From assembly GCA_012845835.1 (NCBI GenBank), contig JABAKD010000030.1, forward strand, positions 10,391,805 to 10,455,804: a stretch of 64,000 nucleotides of DNA, in the 5' to 3' direction. The position numbers and the translations under genes are program-made. This document shows positions 28,079 through 41,400 of this stretch, in pieces (the stretch's first letter is position 1; every line of letters begins with the position of its first letter). The DNA comes from Undaria pinnatifida (taxonomy: Eukaryota; Sar; Phaeophyceae; Laminariales; Alariaceae). Under the pieces are notes generated by a model. That model did not search any database and was not told the origin of the DNA. It worked only from the letters and a program-made list of their open reading frames with translations.

Positions 28079-28160
28079 GACGTCAGCTGTGAGTTGGACG
28101 AATTTAGGGTCGATACTCATCTTTGCAAGCTGCGTACTACATCGATCGCCCGTTTTTAGC
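28079..28160 (+). repeat. Dispersed repeat D, variant with 'atttagggtcgat'
   Basis: cgtcagctgtgagttggacg, aatttagggtcgatactcat, ctttgcaagctgcg, then cgatcgccc. A related copy in reverse lies at about 25845-25925, and a shorter one at 31182-31250. Confidence 0.7.
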
Positions 28161-28239
28161 AAGTTTCATGAGCCAGGACCTAATATAAGCTTGCATTGTA
28201 TCACAACACATATCATGCATGACCAAGTGTTACATTGCT

Positions 28240-28498
28240 AACTTTTTTTTTCTTTTTTTATTTTTTTTATCCTCCGGCGGATGGGGAAAAATAAAGCTCT
28301 AGCTCACCACATTTCCACGTATTTTCATACGCGTCGTGTGTCGATTTAACTCAGTTGCTTTCGCAGCCCAACGCTAGCTGGCGCACCCTTCGGGTCCCAT
28401 TGTAGGTATAGCGTAAGCTGTCCCTATCAGTGGTCTTCGTTACAACCCCGGCAGCGCAAGCTGCCGTTGTATACGGGTGCGTGTGTATGTCGACCCGG
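28240..28498 (-). mobile_element. SINE-like element S2, copy 1
   Basis: Reverse copy of the element at 58208-58461, nearly identical by eye over about 240 bp. Its 3' end (left side here) is a T-rich tract, i.e. an A-rich tail. The body contains cggcagcttgcgctgccg, able to form a 7-bp hairpin. Confidence 0.8.
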
Positions 28499-30289
28499 TA
28501 TGGTAACGTCCACCATTTGACGACAGGTGCAAATTTCCTGCTGAGCTGAGCGAGTTTCTGGCGCCATGTATATTGTCTTCAATATTACACGTACGATTGA
28601 CAGATTCAGATTTGTCTGTGGGGGCTTGGGGGGTTCAGGGAATATCGGATTGTCCGACATGACCAGGCACATGGCAGTATAGAGCAGGTACGGTCCAATG
28701 TGGTTTTAGCCGATCAGGGTGCTTGTGGCGTTTGTTTTTACCCAATCAGACTGCGTGCCTTTGGCTTCAAAATGACCTGTACGTACTGTTATCTGCTTTG
28801 TACGTCTTTTTTTTTTCGTGGCGGCGACTTGGCCAACGGCCACCGGAGTGCGAAGATTGATGATACAAAAATGACCGAGAGCACTGAACGTCCGGCCGAT
28901 GGGTCGATGATTAAGCTTGAATCAATCCATCCACGAAAGAGCTATTAGTGAGTGATGAGCATGTGTCATCCAGCATGAGTCATCGGATGACTCACGATGG
29001 ACTGATTCAAGTCTTTTATTGTCTTCGTATTAATATTGTACGCGTTTTTGAAGAAAAAAACACAAACGAAAACAACAATAGTATAAGGCTCACGATTACG
29101 GCCGCAGGTCGGACTTTTTTTTCGCCCCGTTCTCTCTGTTTTTACGCTTTTTTGTGACACGAGGTATAGGTTGTAGACTGGGCCTATTTTACCCCCGATC
29201 CCTGCCAATGTCATCAAGGTGGAGAACGGGCTTACGCTTGGTTTGGGCAAGAAAATCATTTTTTTCGTGATTCTTCAAAAGCAACCACCGCAACGTCAAC
29301 ATGTGACTTGAAGTAGGCTTAGTGCTAAATCTTGCAGACCATTCCATGTACAGGAGTTTCCACCCAGCAGCTGTTTTTGACGTGAGCCGGAGCGGTGTGG
29401 ACAGGCCCCCCCTTCTAAGACGAGATGACGAGTGTCAAGTCGGACTTAGGAGCGAGTCGTCAGTCGGGTTTAGGAAACGACCGAAAAAATTGGAGTAAGA
29501 CGTATGAATCTTAGTCGTTTTATTAGTTTTTTTAAAATCATACTAAACATGTTTGGGTTGCTCCCACCAGCAACCTACCAGCGCAGCTCCACTAGCACAC
29601 GCGGACCGACAAGTGATTTCGAGCGAAGTGAGCCACCAGTTTACTAGTGCAATGCAACTATTAATAGGACACGCGGACCGCAACGTCATGAGCGAGCCAC
29701 TAGTCTACCACCCCAGTCCCACCAGCATACGAGCTCGCACACAGCAACACAAGCTCACACACAGCAGCAGTCCCAACACACGTGCTCGCATACAGCAGAA
29801 GACAGTAACGCTCTCACACATAAGTACATACGAAGTACCAGAGCACATCAGCACACGAGCTCACACTTGTATCAATGATTCTCATCAAACTTGCAACTGC
29901 CTACAGTCGTGTGGAAACCCTGCCGACATCATCCGTACATAATTTTGACTTTTCGTTCGAAAACGACAGAAAATAAACGCACCCTGGGCTGAAAAAGCGT
30001 GTGCCCCGATTTCGTTCGCGTTAGGATATTGTGGAAATCCCTATTTTGGTATTTTCGACTTCTGCTGCCGGTACTACTGCTGTTGCCACGGCTCTATGTT
30101 CTCTCCGCGGCGACATCGTCGTTGAAAGACATGCGCGGAGCGCCGTCAACAATCACAGTAGCCACAGGGGGAAGGGACGTACAGTACGCCACGATATTGG
30201 ACCCCAGTAGAACGTACTCGACACCAATCGAATGGGTGTTACTTTCGACAACTCTCCCAATGCCGCGGGAGGAGATGTACACGCTACAC

Positions 30290-30640
30290 TCAATGACCCC
30301 GGACCACTTCCCCAATTACAACCTTCTCGACAAAGACTTCTACACGCTGCGATTTTGCTCCCACCAACACGTCTCCCGATAACTGTTTTCTCGCCAAAGC
30401 GAGCCACCAACACGCTATGATGTCGTTCCCACAAAAAGCACCCCTTCAGATAACTGCCCTCTCGACAAAGAGAACTACCAACACGGTGTGATTTTGCTCC
30501 CACCAAACACACCTCTTTCTATAACTGCCTTCTCGCCAAAGCGAGCCACCAAAAACGCTATGATTCTGCGCCCACCAACACACGTCTTCCGATATCTGCC
30601 TAATCGCCAAAGTAAGCAACCAACACGCTGTGAAATCACA
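30290..30640 (+). repeat. Minisatellite, period ~70 bp, about 5 copies
   Basis: Units recur at about 30325, 30390, 30461, 30532 and 30603 (position of the ctcg(c/a)caaag core). Each has gat(a)aactgcc, the core, cacc, aacacgctgtgat and gctccc. In two units the core is a perfect ctcgc-caaa-gcgag hairpin. The period is not a multiple of three. Confidence 0.85.
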
Positions 30641-33600
30641 CCAGACACTCCACCCTTCTTGGTCCATGTATTTTCGTATTGTTCGCCTTAGATTCGTCTT
30701 ATAATAGCACGGCTTAGACTGCATCCACATGTGGGGGAAAACTGCTTGGATTTTGCGCGGGATCTATTTGATAGTCGTCTCGGGACGAACTTACTTCGCG
30801 CCAAGACGAACCTAAGATGTGATAAGACGAATCCAAGACGTGCCAAGACTAAAAAACCGGAACAAGACGATTAAGATTCGCACTACCATTTTTTGTAAAA
30901 AACTTGAAAATTAGAAAATCGTTGGACAACGACCCCACCTATTAATAGTGAAAATCCAATGTGTTCTGTGCGCATACACAGGAGTGCAATTCATGCTTGG
31001 GTATCATACCTCTACAAAACTGTGACCCAACTCCAATGCCAAGCAGTGTGCACCCCAAACGGTGGGTGCTGTTCTGGTGCTAATGGGGTTGAGCGTATTC
31101 AAATACCAGCAGTACTAGGTAGAACGTCAGCAGCTTGCGCGCAGTATTTTGTAAAAGTATTATAAATACTTTGATAAATACGTCAGCTGTGAGGTTGACA
31201 GGTTTAGGGTCGAGACTCATCTTTGCAATTCGGGCGATAGACGGGCCGTTCGTTTTCACAGATGTATTATCTTCGAATGTACATGACTCCTATGGATGCT
31301 GCCCAGGGTGAACATCAACAACAAAAAAATATCAAAAAAAATAAGGGCAATGTAGCTACGATACATACTTCATCCCAAGGTAGTGAGTTGTTATGATTCG
31401 TCAGTGTTAATAGCAACATATTAAATACATGAAAGCAGCAGTGAAACCTCATTAATAGTAGAAGTAACCGTATCAACAAAACATACACCACCACAAATAG
31501 TGAAAATCAAACCTGCAGTATTATACCAGGTAGTTATTAATAGTAGTTAGTTGTTGCTGCTGTCGGCGTGTATCCAAGAGTAAATACAGCACTGGAGTTC
31601 CGTCCATCATGTGCGTCGGGAAAGAGGAAGCCGGTGCCGGTACCGGCGGTGTCGAGGTCATTGCGGGAGAGTGCAAGCGGTACTGTGGTGCTGTGTAGGT
31701 GTGCTGGGATGGTGCTTTGCGGACTGTGTGGTGCGAGCTTTGGTTATGACACCAAGAGGCTCGTGAGCGCGCGCGCGATGCGGTCGAGAGTGCTAAACTA
31801 GAAAAAAATACAAAATCCGGCGGACGGGGATGAATGTCCCCGGGAACAGAGAAAAGTGCTGCAAAACAATTAAAAAGGAACGTTCGAAAGCAAGTTTGAA
31901 TAATCGATTCAACTGCTGTTCCTTAGGACCTGTTGTGTCCCCACCGCTTACCGTGTTCGTGACGATTCCGTAAGACGCCGTAAGTACTTCCTAAGATGAG
32001 TCCAAGACGTGTCAAGACGCGGTATTGCGAGAGAAGACGGGCTTCTCTCTGAAAATCGTACTAAGGAACATATTAAGACTTAAAATAGGGGGGCTACGTG
32101 TGGATCGAGGATACAGGGTATGTGTCACGCGTATTAATATATGTTAGGTGCTTAGGAAAGCGAAAAACAGAGCAATGTAGGATCACAAAACACAACCGCG
32201 TGCTCGAATTTTTGAAAACTTCCTGAGGCCATCTCTTATAACAGCGTATCTCAATCCGAAAATGAGGTGGATTTTTGGATGGCAGAACCAGACCGGCAGA
32301 ATCGGATCGACAACGCTTATCATGAAATACCAGGTACGTGTTTAAATATAATGTTTTGGAAGTGTCCGCGAGATAATCAACAACGGCGATCGCTCGAATA
32401 CGTACCCGAACGTACGAGTTCCCCGCACCAAAGCGCACGCAGATGAAGCTTTGTAGGAGGGGCGAGGGAGAGCACGCCGTGTACGCTTCACGCGGGGAGG
32501 GTTGGCTCCCCCCTCACTCCCGTCGATCTCGTGCATCAACCACATGTCGCAGACGGCGGCTGTCCTCGTCCTCGACAAGACTTCACGAGTACCGTGTGTG
32601 GTGTTGCTTGCTCAGCATATAGATATGTCTGATGCGTGCTTTGTGTCTTGTACTATACTACAAAGTATTAATACAGCTGTTTTCGCCTTGTCAACACGCT
32701 TGTTGCCTACCCATGACGTATGGAAAACCAAATCCGGATGCCGTTTTGGGATACGATTTCGTCCGAAACTGGGCCACCATTTTCGGGCCGGGCGCCGAAA
32801 AAGGTATCCGAAAACGGAAGCCTGAAAAATCTCAGCAGTTTCGGGTCTGTAAGATTTGCAAACCGGTTTTGGAGATGCGAAAACGTTCAATTTCGGATCC
32901 AGAACCGGTGTTGTAAGAGATGGTCTGAGGTCACGGATGGCTTGCCCACCAGCCATAGCACCATAAGACCATTAGACCAATAAGCCGAGAAACCGAGCAC
33001 CGCCATATCGCCACATATGTGATATGATATGTATGTGTGAGAGGAGTCCTATCATACGCTGGCATTGTCCGTTGTCGGCAGTCTCTCGCATTATATTATA
33101 CAACGCTAACATATCGTATTGTTGTGTCTGGTACATATGTACAACTGCTGCAATATAAAACTGACATTGGTTTGATGCAGATGACATGTGCACACATGAC
33201 GTCGGACAACAGACTCGGCATCATCTCAATGGAGACCCGGGCGAGACAATCATGGAGCGAAACGCAAAAAAAAAAAAAATGAGGCAGACTCGCACCGTTA
33301 CGCCAGTACATGGTCGTACGAAAAATGAATATGGGTTGTTCTTGAATGGTTCCATTTCCTGTCCAATCCCAAAATTGCCGATTCCACGTCATTCATACCC
33401 TTAGGTTCGACGTTGGGGGCAGATGCACGGGGTACGACGCTAATAACCGAAGCAGGTACTCATTATACACTCGTGAACATCCACCGCGAGAAAATTCTTC
33501 CCCATGTGACCGACGCATGGGGGAAGTAGCAGAGCGTCTTCTTGGGGAGTTTCGGTACGCTGTGACAAGACGGCGCCTTTATTAGGGCGGCCACTGCTGT

Positions 33601-33676
33601 TTGCCCCCACGTACCGAAAACGGCGCTGGTTTGGGTCTTGGGTAGCTACTGCTATCTGTAGTCTTGGGTCTTATCT

Positions 33677-34168
33677 TTAGTAAGTACGTACATATTGCTG
33701 CTGTACAGCTTGATTGTTTGTAACACAACAGAGATAATGAGAACAAGGCGTGTCCTGTTCGAGTTCGCCTCTCTGTACCTCGGGGTACGTACTTTCTATA
33801 AATACCATCAGCAAGGGCACAGGAACCGTGTAAAAGAAAACCCACAGGATAAACTCATAACTAGGTGATATACAAAGGGGAAAATGCACCGTGCAGTGTT
33901 CACAAAGGGAGCCTGGCAGAGCCGAAGCGTCGAAGACACGGACCGTCGGGTGCTTGGATGAGTGAATCGGGAACACAGCAGTGGATAAAACGTCGGGTTC
34001 CTTGAAAAATCGACTGACAGATGCGGAAAACAGCAGGGTACAGCAAGCAGGTAAAAAATAGTAGTAGTTTTCACCTTCAAAATGCGATCGCGCGGTGATT
34101 CCAACAACCATAGCAAGAAACGTAGCGGCAACCAGGAGTACCATGACTTCGTCCCGTCTCCGCAGCAT
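33677..34168 (-). CDS. Possible membrane-protein exon
   Basis: From ATG at 34168 the minus strand reads MLRRRDEVMVLLVAATFLAM and continues VVGITARSHFEG, a basic N-terminus followed by a hydrophobic segment; an open frame continues to 33677 with a second hydrophobic stretch (FILWVFFYTVPVPLLMVFI). A donor at the HFE codon (gaag|gtgaaa) could end a shorter exon of about 38 codons, which I find more believable than the whole frame. No domain recognised; it may be chance. Confidence 0.25.
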   Translation of the reverse strand: MLRRRDEVMVLLVAATFLAMVVGITARSHFEGENYYYFLPACCTLLFSASVSRFFKEPDVLSTAVFPIHSSKHPTVRVFDASALPGSLCEHCTVHFPLCISPSYEFILWVFFYTVPVPLLMVFIESTYPEVQRGELEQDTPCSHYLCCVTNNQAVQQQYVRTY

Positions 34169-34861
34169 CTTGGAATGCTCGCTCACGCCCTTGATACAAG
34201 TCGTGCAACGATCCTGCTATGCGGCGCGAAAACAAAACCCCCGACGCACACACGATTTTTTGTGTGTGCCCCAACAAAGAAAGCCTTTCATACGTTAAAC
34301 TCCTTTTTTCATTTTTATTTTTTTATATATTCGGTTTTGAGATTTCCGTTTTTTAATTTTTGAGTATGATAGGTTTGCATCGCACATATTACGGAGTAGT
34401 TTACCACATATACCACACACCTGCGCTTTCTGTGACCTCTCCAGGGACAGACACGCAGCGTTCGCGAAGCCACCTGCGTAGCGCGAAGGACCCTGACCAT
34501 TGCTGCACAGGTTTTTGTCAGGAGAACCTCAGGTAGGTGACTAGTTTGTGACGCGCAAAGTACACGAAAATCGCGCGGTGGTATGTACGATACTAAAACA
34601 ACGATAATCCGCGACGGAAGGAATCACATATATAACAAACAAGTGTGGTAAAAGCAACAAGTGCAAATTCTCTACATACGCATATAGCCGCGATTTTTTT
34701 ATGAATAGCAGAAGGATGATTCTTTTTGACTGCGTCCCACACACAACGTTCGTGCTTGCATCCATCCACATGTGTAGCGGAAACACAGCAGCAGCAGAAG
34801 CAGAATCAGCAGCAGCAGAAGCGAGCTCAGGCGGCGGCGGCGAGAGGAGACTTCACCACAC

Positions 34862-34870
34862 ATGATATAG
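34862..34870 (+). promoter_or_regulatory. Two-codon upstream ORF abutting the Zn2Cys6 gene start
   Basis: ATG ATA TAG lies in the same frame as, and directly touches, the chosen start ATG at 34871. If the transcript starts upstream, ribosomes would meet a Met-Ile-stop minigene before the main frame. The stop also shows that the protein cannot extend further 5' in this exon, which supports the chosen start. The preceding ~90 bases are CAG/CGG-rich. Confidence 0.55.
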
Positions 34871-35391
34871 ATGGACGCCGCTGCAGCAGGCCAGTCCAAG
34901 CGGCCGAGCTTTGGCGGAGGAAGCCGCGAGCCGGCCGCAGAAGCTTTGGAGGAGGAGTCGAGGTGGACACGGGATGAGTCCGGCGAAGAAAACGAGCCAA
35001 GAAATACACAAGAAGGAAGCTTTGATGACCAGGATAATAATCACCGGCGCCATCACACGGCGCACAGCAGCGGCAGTTCGCCCCCTGGAGGCCGGCGCCC
35101 AGACGGGAGAGCCGTAGCATCAGAAGAGCATATGGACACCGATCTAGCTGGCGGTGTTCCGCCCCCATCCTCCTCGGGAGGCAACGCTTCGGCGTTGACA
35201 GCTACCTCTTCCTCCTCGCGTCAACAAGGCGGCGGCGGTCCGCGTGGGCACAAGCACATGAGCTCGCCCCGCAACAACAGTAATCAAGCCGCTTCCTCCT
35301 CGTCGTCCTCCTCTTCTTGCTCCTCCTCGTCCTCGTCCTCATCGTCTTCCCCATCGGCAGAGGCGCAGCAACAGCAGCAGCAACAGCAGCT

Positions 35392-35427
<36 letters not shown>

Positions 35428-38400
35428 GCAGCAGCAGTGGCGGCAGAAGCAGCAGGAGCAACAGCATCATCAGCAAGGCGATGATGCTGTCTTTTCCCCC
35501 CGAGAAGACGTCGACAACAACCGCAGTAGCCCCAGCCTGCTGCTGCGCGACCGTCGACCCTCGTCCCCTCCCGAACAGCTGCATCACGATACCTCCTGCC
35601 CCAGGGACGATGACCAGTACGCCTCGGAGGACGGGCTGGGCGGCGAGGACCAGGCGCAGGCGGCGACGGAGCCCGGGCAGCAACCGGGCCGCACTTGCGT
35701 CTCGTGCAGAAAGTCCAAGGTGAAGTGCAGCCGTGGTAGCCCCTGTGACAGATGCGCCCGTCTCAAGCTGGCGTGCGTGGCACAGACCAGGGGCCGCGGT
35801 CGCCCGGTCACCTCTAACAAGAAGCCCAAGTTGGACTCCTCCTCGTCTCCCGGGGGTGGAGGCGGTGGGGGTGGGAAAAGGCAGAGCGGGGTGAGGGCAG
35901 GAGACGCCGGAGGGCACGCAAAGTATAATTCCAAGTTCTTACCGTGCGGAGGGGGGGGCTTGCCTTCCGCTCTTCTTCCGGGAAATCAGGCGTCCGGCGT
36001 TGTGTCCTCCTTGGTTGGAGGCGGCGGCGGCGGTCAAGTCGGGGGCGGCGATAGCAGCGGTAGCGGCAGCCGGAGAGAGAATGACAGCCCTCTTGCGTTC
36101 CACGGCGAGATCCCCCCCCCCCAATCCCTCCTGAGCTACGCGGCAACCGCCGCAGCGGGATACGCCGACACGATCTCCGGCCCCTCGGGTAACAACAGCG
36201 GCGGCGGAGGCGGCGCAATCGGCGGAGGGCTTCCCCCCCCGCTGCCGTCCCACGGGCAACTTCTGGCGCCTCTGGGGGGGGGGGCGCAGCAGGCTGCTGT
36301 GCCTTCACTGCTGCCGCCACCCTTGCACGGACAGCAACAGCAGCACGGACAGCAGCAGCAACAACAAGATTTGGACGCGTTCGACGCGTCTCGATCGTTC
36401 CCGAACTTGATGCCTTCCGGCTCGCTCCCCCTGTTGGCGCCCGTGGTACAGCAAGCCGGCGGAGCCTCGTACGGCGGCGTTCTTCCAGCACGCCCGTTTT
36501 CTCACCCCATCCATGGCGCCCACGGCGGTAACGCTGGCGGTAGCGGAAGCGGTGGTAATGGCGGCGGCGGAGGCGGTGACGGGATGGGGTCAGCGCGCAT
36601 CCCTCCCTCTAGCAGCGGCGGTAGCGGTAGCCCGTGGCAGCCTGTGCTCGGAGGTAGTGGCCACGGGGGTAGCGGTCACGGAAATGGTGGCGATGGGCGT
36701 GGTGTCGCGGGAGGCGGTGCGAACGGTATCGGCGGCGGTGGTGGTGGTGGTGGGGGAGTGGACAACGGCGGCAACAGCGGCAGCAACCACCACCCCCACC
36801 ACAATAACAACGGCAACAACACCCGCCACCACCACAACAGCAACAGCAACAACCACCACAACAGCAACAATCACCACAATAACAATAACCACCACCATCA
36901 CCACAACGGCTCTTCCCCCCAATCGTGGGAGTACCTTGGCCCTCGCTTGCCAAACGCCTCCTCCGCGGCTTCCTCAACGAATGGGCGTGTGGGCGGCATG
37001 GACACCCCCGCGACCGACAGCTTTCTCCCCTCGTCGCTGGAACGGAGGGCGAACGGCGGCGACGGCGGAAGGAATGCGTACGGCCGCGGCATCAACCTTT
37101 CACACCTGCCCATGGGAGGCGGGGGCGGGGGAGGGGGGGGGGGGGAGGGGGGGGGGGGGGGGGGGGGAGCGGGAACACGGGCTTGGAAAATAAGGTTGGC
37201 CCCTCCCTCAATGGAGGCGGCGGGCTTGACTCTGTCACAGTCATTGGTGGCGCCGCCGGCGGCGGAGGCGGTGGTAACAGTGTCAGCTTGCGAAATTCGA
37301 GCGTCGGGTGTTCTAATGGGCGAGGCGTTCCGCCGCTGTGGACCGGGGCCATGGACGAGGCGAAGGAGGTGTCTGGAGTCAGGGCGGATGCTGCCGGCGC
37401 TGCCGGTACTGCTGGCGCTGTCGGGGGCGGAGGGGAGCGGGGCGTCGAAGGGTTTGTCGTGAAAACGGAGAAGCAGCCGCGTTGGGAGATGGGTGACGAG
37501 CAAGGGATTGCTGACGGCGCGGTCGCCTCGAACGAGAGGCCGTCGGAGCTGCATGGAGCCGGCGTAGGTGCGAGGGCCGCCTGTGTGTGTGTGTGTTTTA
37601 TATATGTTTTCGGGACTTTTTTTGCTTCGTCTCTCCCATCGAAAGCCCTGTCCATATCCGTGGAATACCCTGGTATGTCGCACCAGTACCTGATCAACAC
37701 GAACGCGGACGGGCATATTGAATACGGCTGTGCACTGCAGTTGTTTGCGGCAGCGGTACCACCACCCGTAAACGCTAAACGCTTTCAATCCGCGTCATAT
37801 TCCCGTGAAATAGTCATGCAAACCTTAACAAAGGGGTTCGAACGCAGGGAGGGGGGCAGGGCGGGGACCATTAACACACGTTGATCGACCATAAGTACAT
37901 GAGCGGATTTTTTTGTTCGTATTGATAGCCTACCTCTTGTAAATCACCCCTGCTGAAGGAATGTTGAATGAATAAATAAATGTGCAGCAATTGCCGCCAG
38001 CAGTCCTTCGACACTCGCACGCGGATACCGCGCGTACCCAGTTTTCTTTCTTCTCGCTCACTTCATTTATATTATGTTTGTTCTTCGTACGGGTACAAGG
38101 TGCTTATCCCAAAAGGCTGACCCCCCCCTCCCCCCGCCCGGCCTCATCTCCCTCGCCCTTCGCTCCTCCAATCCTGCTACTCTCTTCTCATTTATCACCT
38201 GCGAGTATTTCCGCCGTTCGTTGGAGCCTACGGATCGCGATCCTGCGCTTTAGGTGCAACAGCAACAAACACAACCACAGGAGCACCAACAACATCAGCA
38301 TCACGACACAGCAGCTAGCAACACAGTTGTCTGCGGTCAGCACGCCCGCATGTACCAGACCGGAATTTCGTGGTAACGTTATTTCATTATTTCTCTCCGC

Positions 38401-41400
38401 GCAAGAATATCACGATGCCACAGGCCACCCCATTAATTTCGTTCGTTTTTGTTGCTCCGTGTGAAACCCCCAGGAGGCATGCCGCAGTCGGTGGACCCCA
38501 CCGATACGATTGTCATGGGTTTCTGGCGGCTGTTCAGCTCGCACTCGGTGCACCGCCCCAAAGCGGTTCTCGTCATGTGAGTTGGCGGGTTGGTGCATTT
38601 TGTCCTCGTTGGGTGACTGGTTGGTGACGGGATAGCTCGCCCCACTGAACAAGTTTTGGTTTAGTTGTTCTTGTTTTTGTTTAAGCCCCCCCCCCCCGCG
38701 CGAACGCCTTATTAACCGTTTCACAACTGCCAAAACGATAGAACGATCTATTAATATATCTGCTTCGAGGAAATCGTCGCTGGGTACAAGCAGTCTTGCT
38801 GATATTGTTGGTTTTGTTAATGTTGGCCTTGTTATCCTTTTAATCCTGATCTTGTTCGTTTCTCAGGTCCTGTAGACGGATCATGGATGTCCTCGTGACA
38901 AATGCGACCTCGAGTACGAGGGGTAGTCTATATATAGCAGTGCTTGACACTGCTGGTACAGTAGTACGTGCCGTTATCATACATGCGCTTTCAGTATATT
39001 GATGCCGCCTCATCTAGGCTTTTGGAGACAAAATGCTTGGAGTCAGAGCCATCACTTGGTGTATTGCGAGAGACACCTCGGCTGTGAGATATCGACAGTT
39101 TCGTCGCAACTCACCTAATACTGCGTGCGGTACTTCAATCGCTCAATCGCGCATGCTGCGCGTAGGGGTGTATGGCCTCATGGAGGTCACCATATATCAT
39201 AGGCAGGTGACTCCGCTGAGTGATAATACCTGGGTATTTTCGCAATATCTTTACCTGGTACCTGGTATATTCTTGAGAGTAAAACATTAGTCTGGTGCAC
39301 CTGCTGATGCCTGGCATCACAGCAGTGTTTCTGCATCTTACTCGTACTCGCCTCATCCTCTCACTCATCCACGCTCCACTGTTGCTCGTCCTACCGAAAC
39401 TATGTGGTATTCTTTCTATTGCAGTATGTGATGTAAAAAGTATCGATGGGGGTACGAGTACTGGTATACCTTGTACAGCAGTATCATTGCAGCAATATCC
39501 TCTTCGGCAGCCAATGCTGCCCATACTTCAGTGCTAGTGTGAATGTGGATGTTTCTGTTGTGTGCACGCGCCATGTAGTATTTTCGAATGTGAGCCACGC
39601 CCCGAGCGCGGACGAACCACTCGCAGACTCGCAGAAGCTTGCCGTGGAAGGCTTGCTGGCATTGACGCGTGCCACCCCCGCCGCCCTGTCCAATGTTGAC
39701 GATTGGCGCTATAAAATGCTCTTCTTATCCATTTTTATCCACAGGTTAATACCAGATACTTGTCAAATGTTACCCGGTACCAAATAATGGGTTCATGATT
39801 GTTTGCTTTCCCATTTCGTAGTTGTACTTCACACAAGAAAAGCTTGCCGGTTGCCGCTCGAGGGTGGGCCTCCTTGCCCCCCCACGTTAGCCCCCCCTCC
39901 CCGCCCTTCCCAACCATCTTCCGAGTGGATCCCGTTTTGTTCAAGTTGAACTTTGGTAATTTTTTACGGGGTATGGTATGTATAATGGGGTATGATTGGC
40001 ATGGACGGGGTGTAGAAGCGGCGAACAGCGCGGTCGACGTTGAAGCCGCATCGTGATCGTCATCGCGGTGCTGGAGTTTGCTGTTTTTTGTTGTTGTTTT
40101 TGTAGCGGTGCGCCAAGGCAGCTACGTAGAGCAGTATAATATACCGACGCGTGCAACAGCAGTAGGTGTGCACGTAAAGTGTCCTCATGTGCTGACTTGA
40201 GGAGCTCTATAATATGCCCCATCGACTGGAAGATCTGACGTTTGAGAAAAGTGGAAGTGCAACCCAGTGGACAATCCCCTATAGGTACACTGTAGCCTAA
40301 TATATACGAGGTACAACGGATAGTATTGTAGAAACCAAAGTGCGTTCCGACGATACTGGTGTTGGCTGGTTCTCAGTTAAGGAGCCCTGCCAGTAAAAAA
40401 AACACAAATGGCCAAAAAGGTCCCGCTCCTGGCTTAGCACGTGCCCACCTGGTATGACTACTGCTGTTGTAGCATTCACTCTGTTGGGACCCAGGCGTAG
40501 CTGCTAAAAAATTGAGGAGGGCGGGCTTGTCAACCGTTTGACGGCAGCAGGTTGTTGTATGTTTGTGTCGGTAACTTTTGACGAAACCCAGAAGTCTGGG
40601 CTACTTGGCGTGGCCGATGCGACTGCTGTAATGGTCGAGTTGGTTTCGTCACTTTCCCTCCCCTATGCCATGTCCCAGTACGGTTGGCGTTTGCAGTACA
40701 GCAGTGCAACAACTGGTGGCTCTGGTAGTGCTAATAACAGACAGTAAACAGCGATCGGTATCTCATCGGTATTGCTATGAGCTAATTTCTATAGCTGACC
40801 GCTTCGAGATGGCTTTTTTTTCATGTGCTGGACTCGTAATGGCTTCTTTTTTTTCCTGGTTTCTTTTTGTAAAATTATTTTTGAAATGAACGTCACCTGT
40901 GAGTTCGATAGATTCTGGATAAATATACTTTTTTTTTTTTGTGCTGGAATTTAGCGATGCTGCTTTGAGCGATGCTGTGCCAAGGCAACTATTGTACCAA
41001 ATATGGCGGGGGGGGGGAGGGAGTGTAATCATTTCATGCATGACCGTAGTCCGTAGGACCATATCCTCGCATCCCCGAAATGCCGGGACGGTGCGCGTCG
41101 GGCTTTTTACCGACCAGACAGACATTGCGTCACCAAGGATGCGGGGGAGGGCGGGCTGTGTGTCGAGGGATTCATCCTCACCACGCCCCATGGGAGCGAA
41201 GAATGAAACAGAGCGCAGCACCTGTTGGTATTGCTGCTGAATATATAGGATGCCTGCGCATGTACTCAATATGTTGGAGATCGACGGGCTGACGAAAAGT
41301 TGTTAATAACACTACAAGAATAATAGAATGCAGCGATAGGGCTGTGCGGCTCGATTTTTCACTTGCCGGCCGTCCTCGTTGCCAAACTGTCGTACACCGG

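Larger units (their letters stand above)
21043..33676. other. Repeat-rich spacer without an accepted gene
   Basis: Holds the elements listed separately plus A-rich, C-rich and aagacg-rich stretches (about 29400-29510, 30755-30880, 31960-32050). A minus-strand frame at 25541-25927 is discussed as a finding only. Confidence 0.6.

Noticed and set aside
30290-30640. CRISPR array
   Set aside because: The whole ~70-bp unit is repeated with drift; there are no unique spacers between identical repeats, and the genome is eukaryotic.
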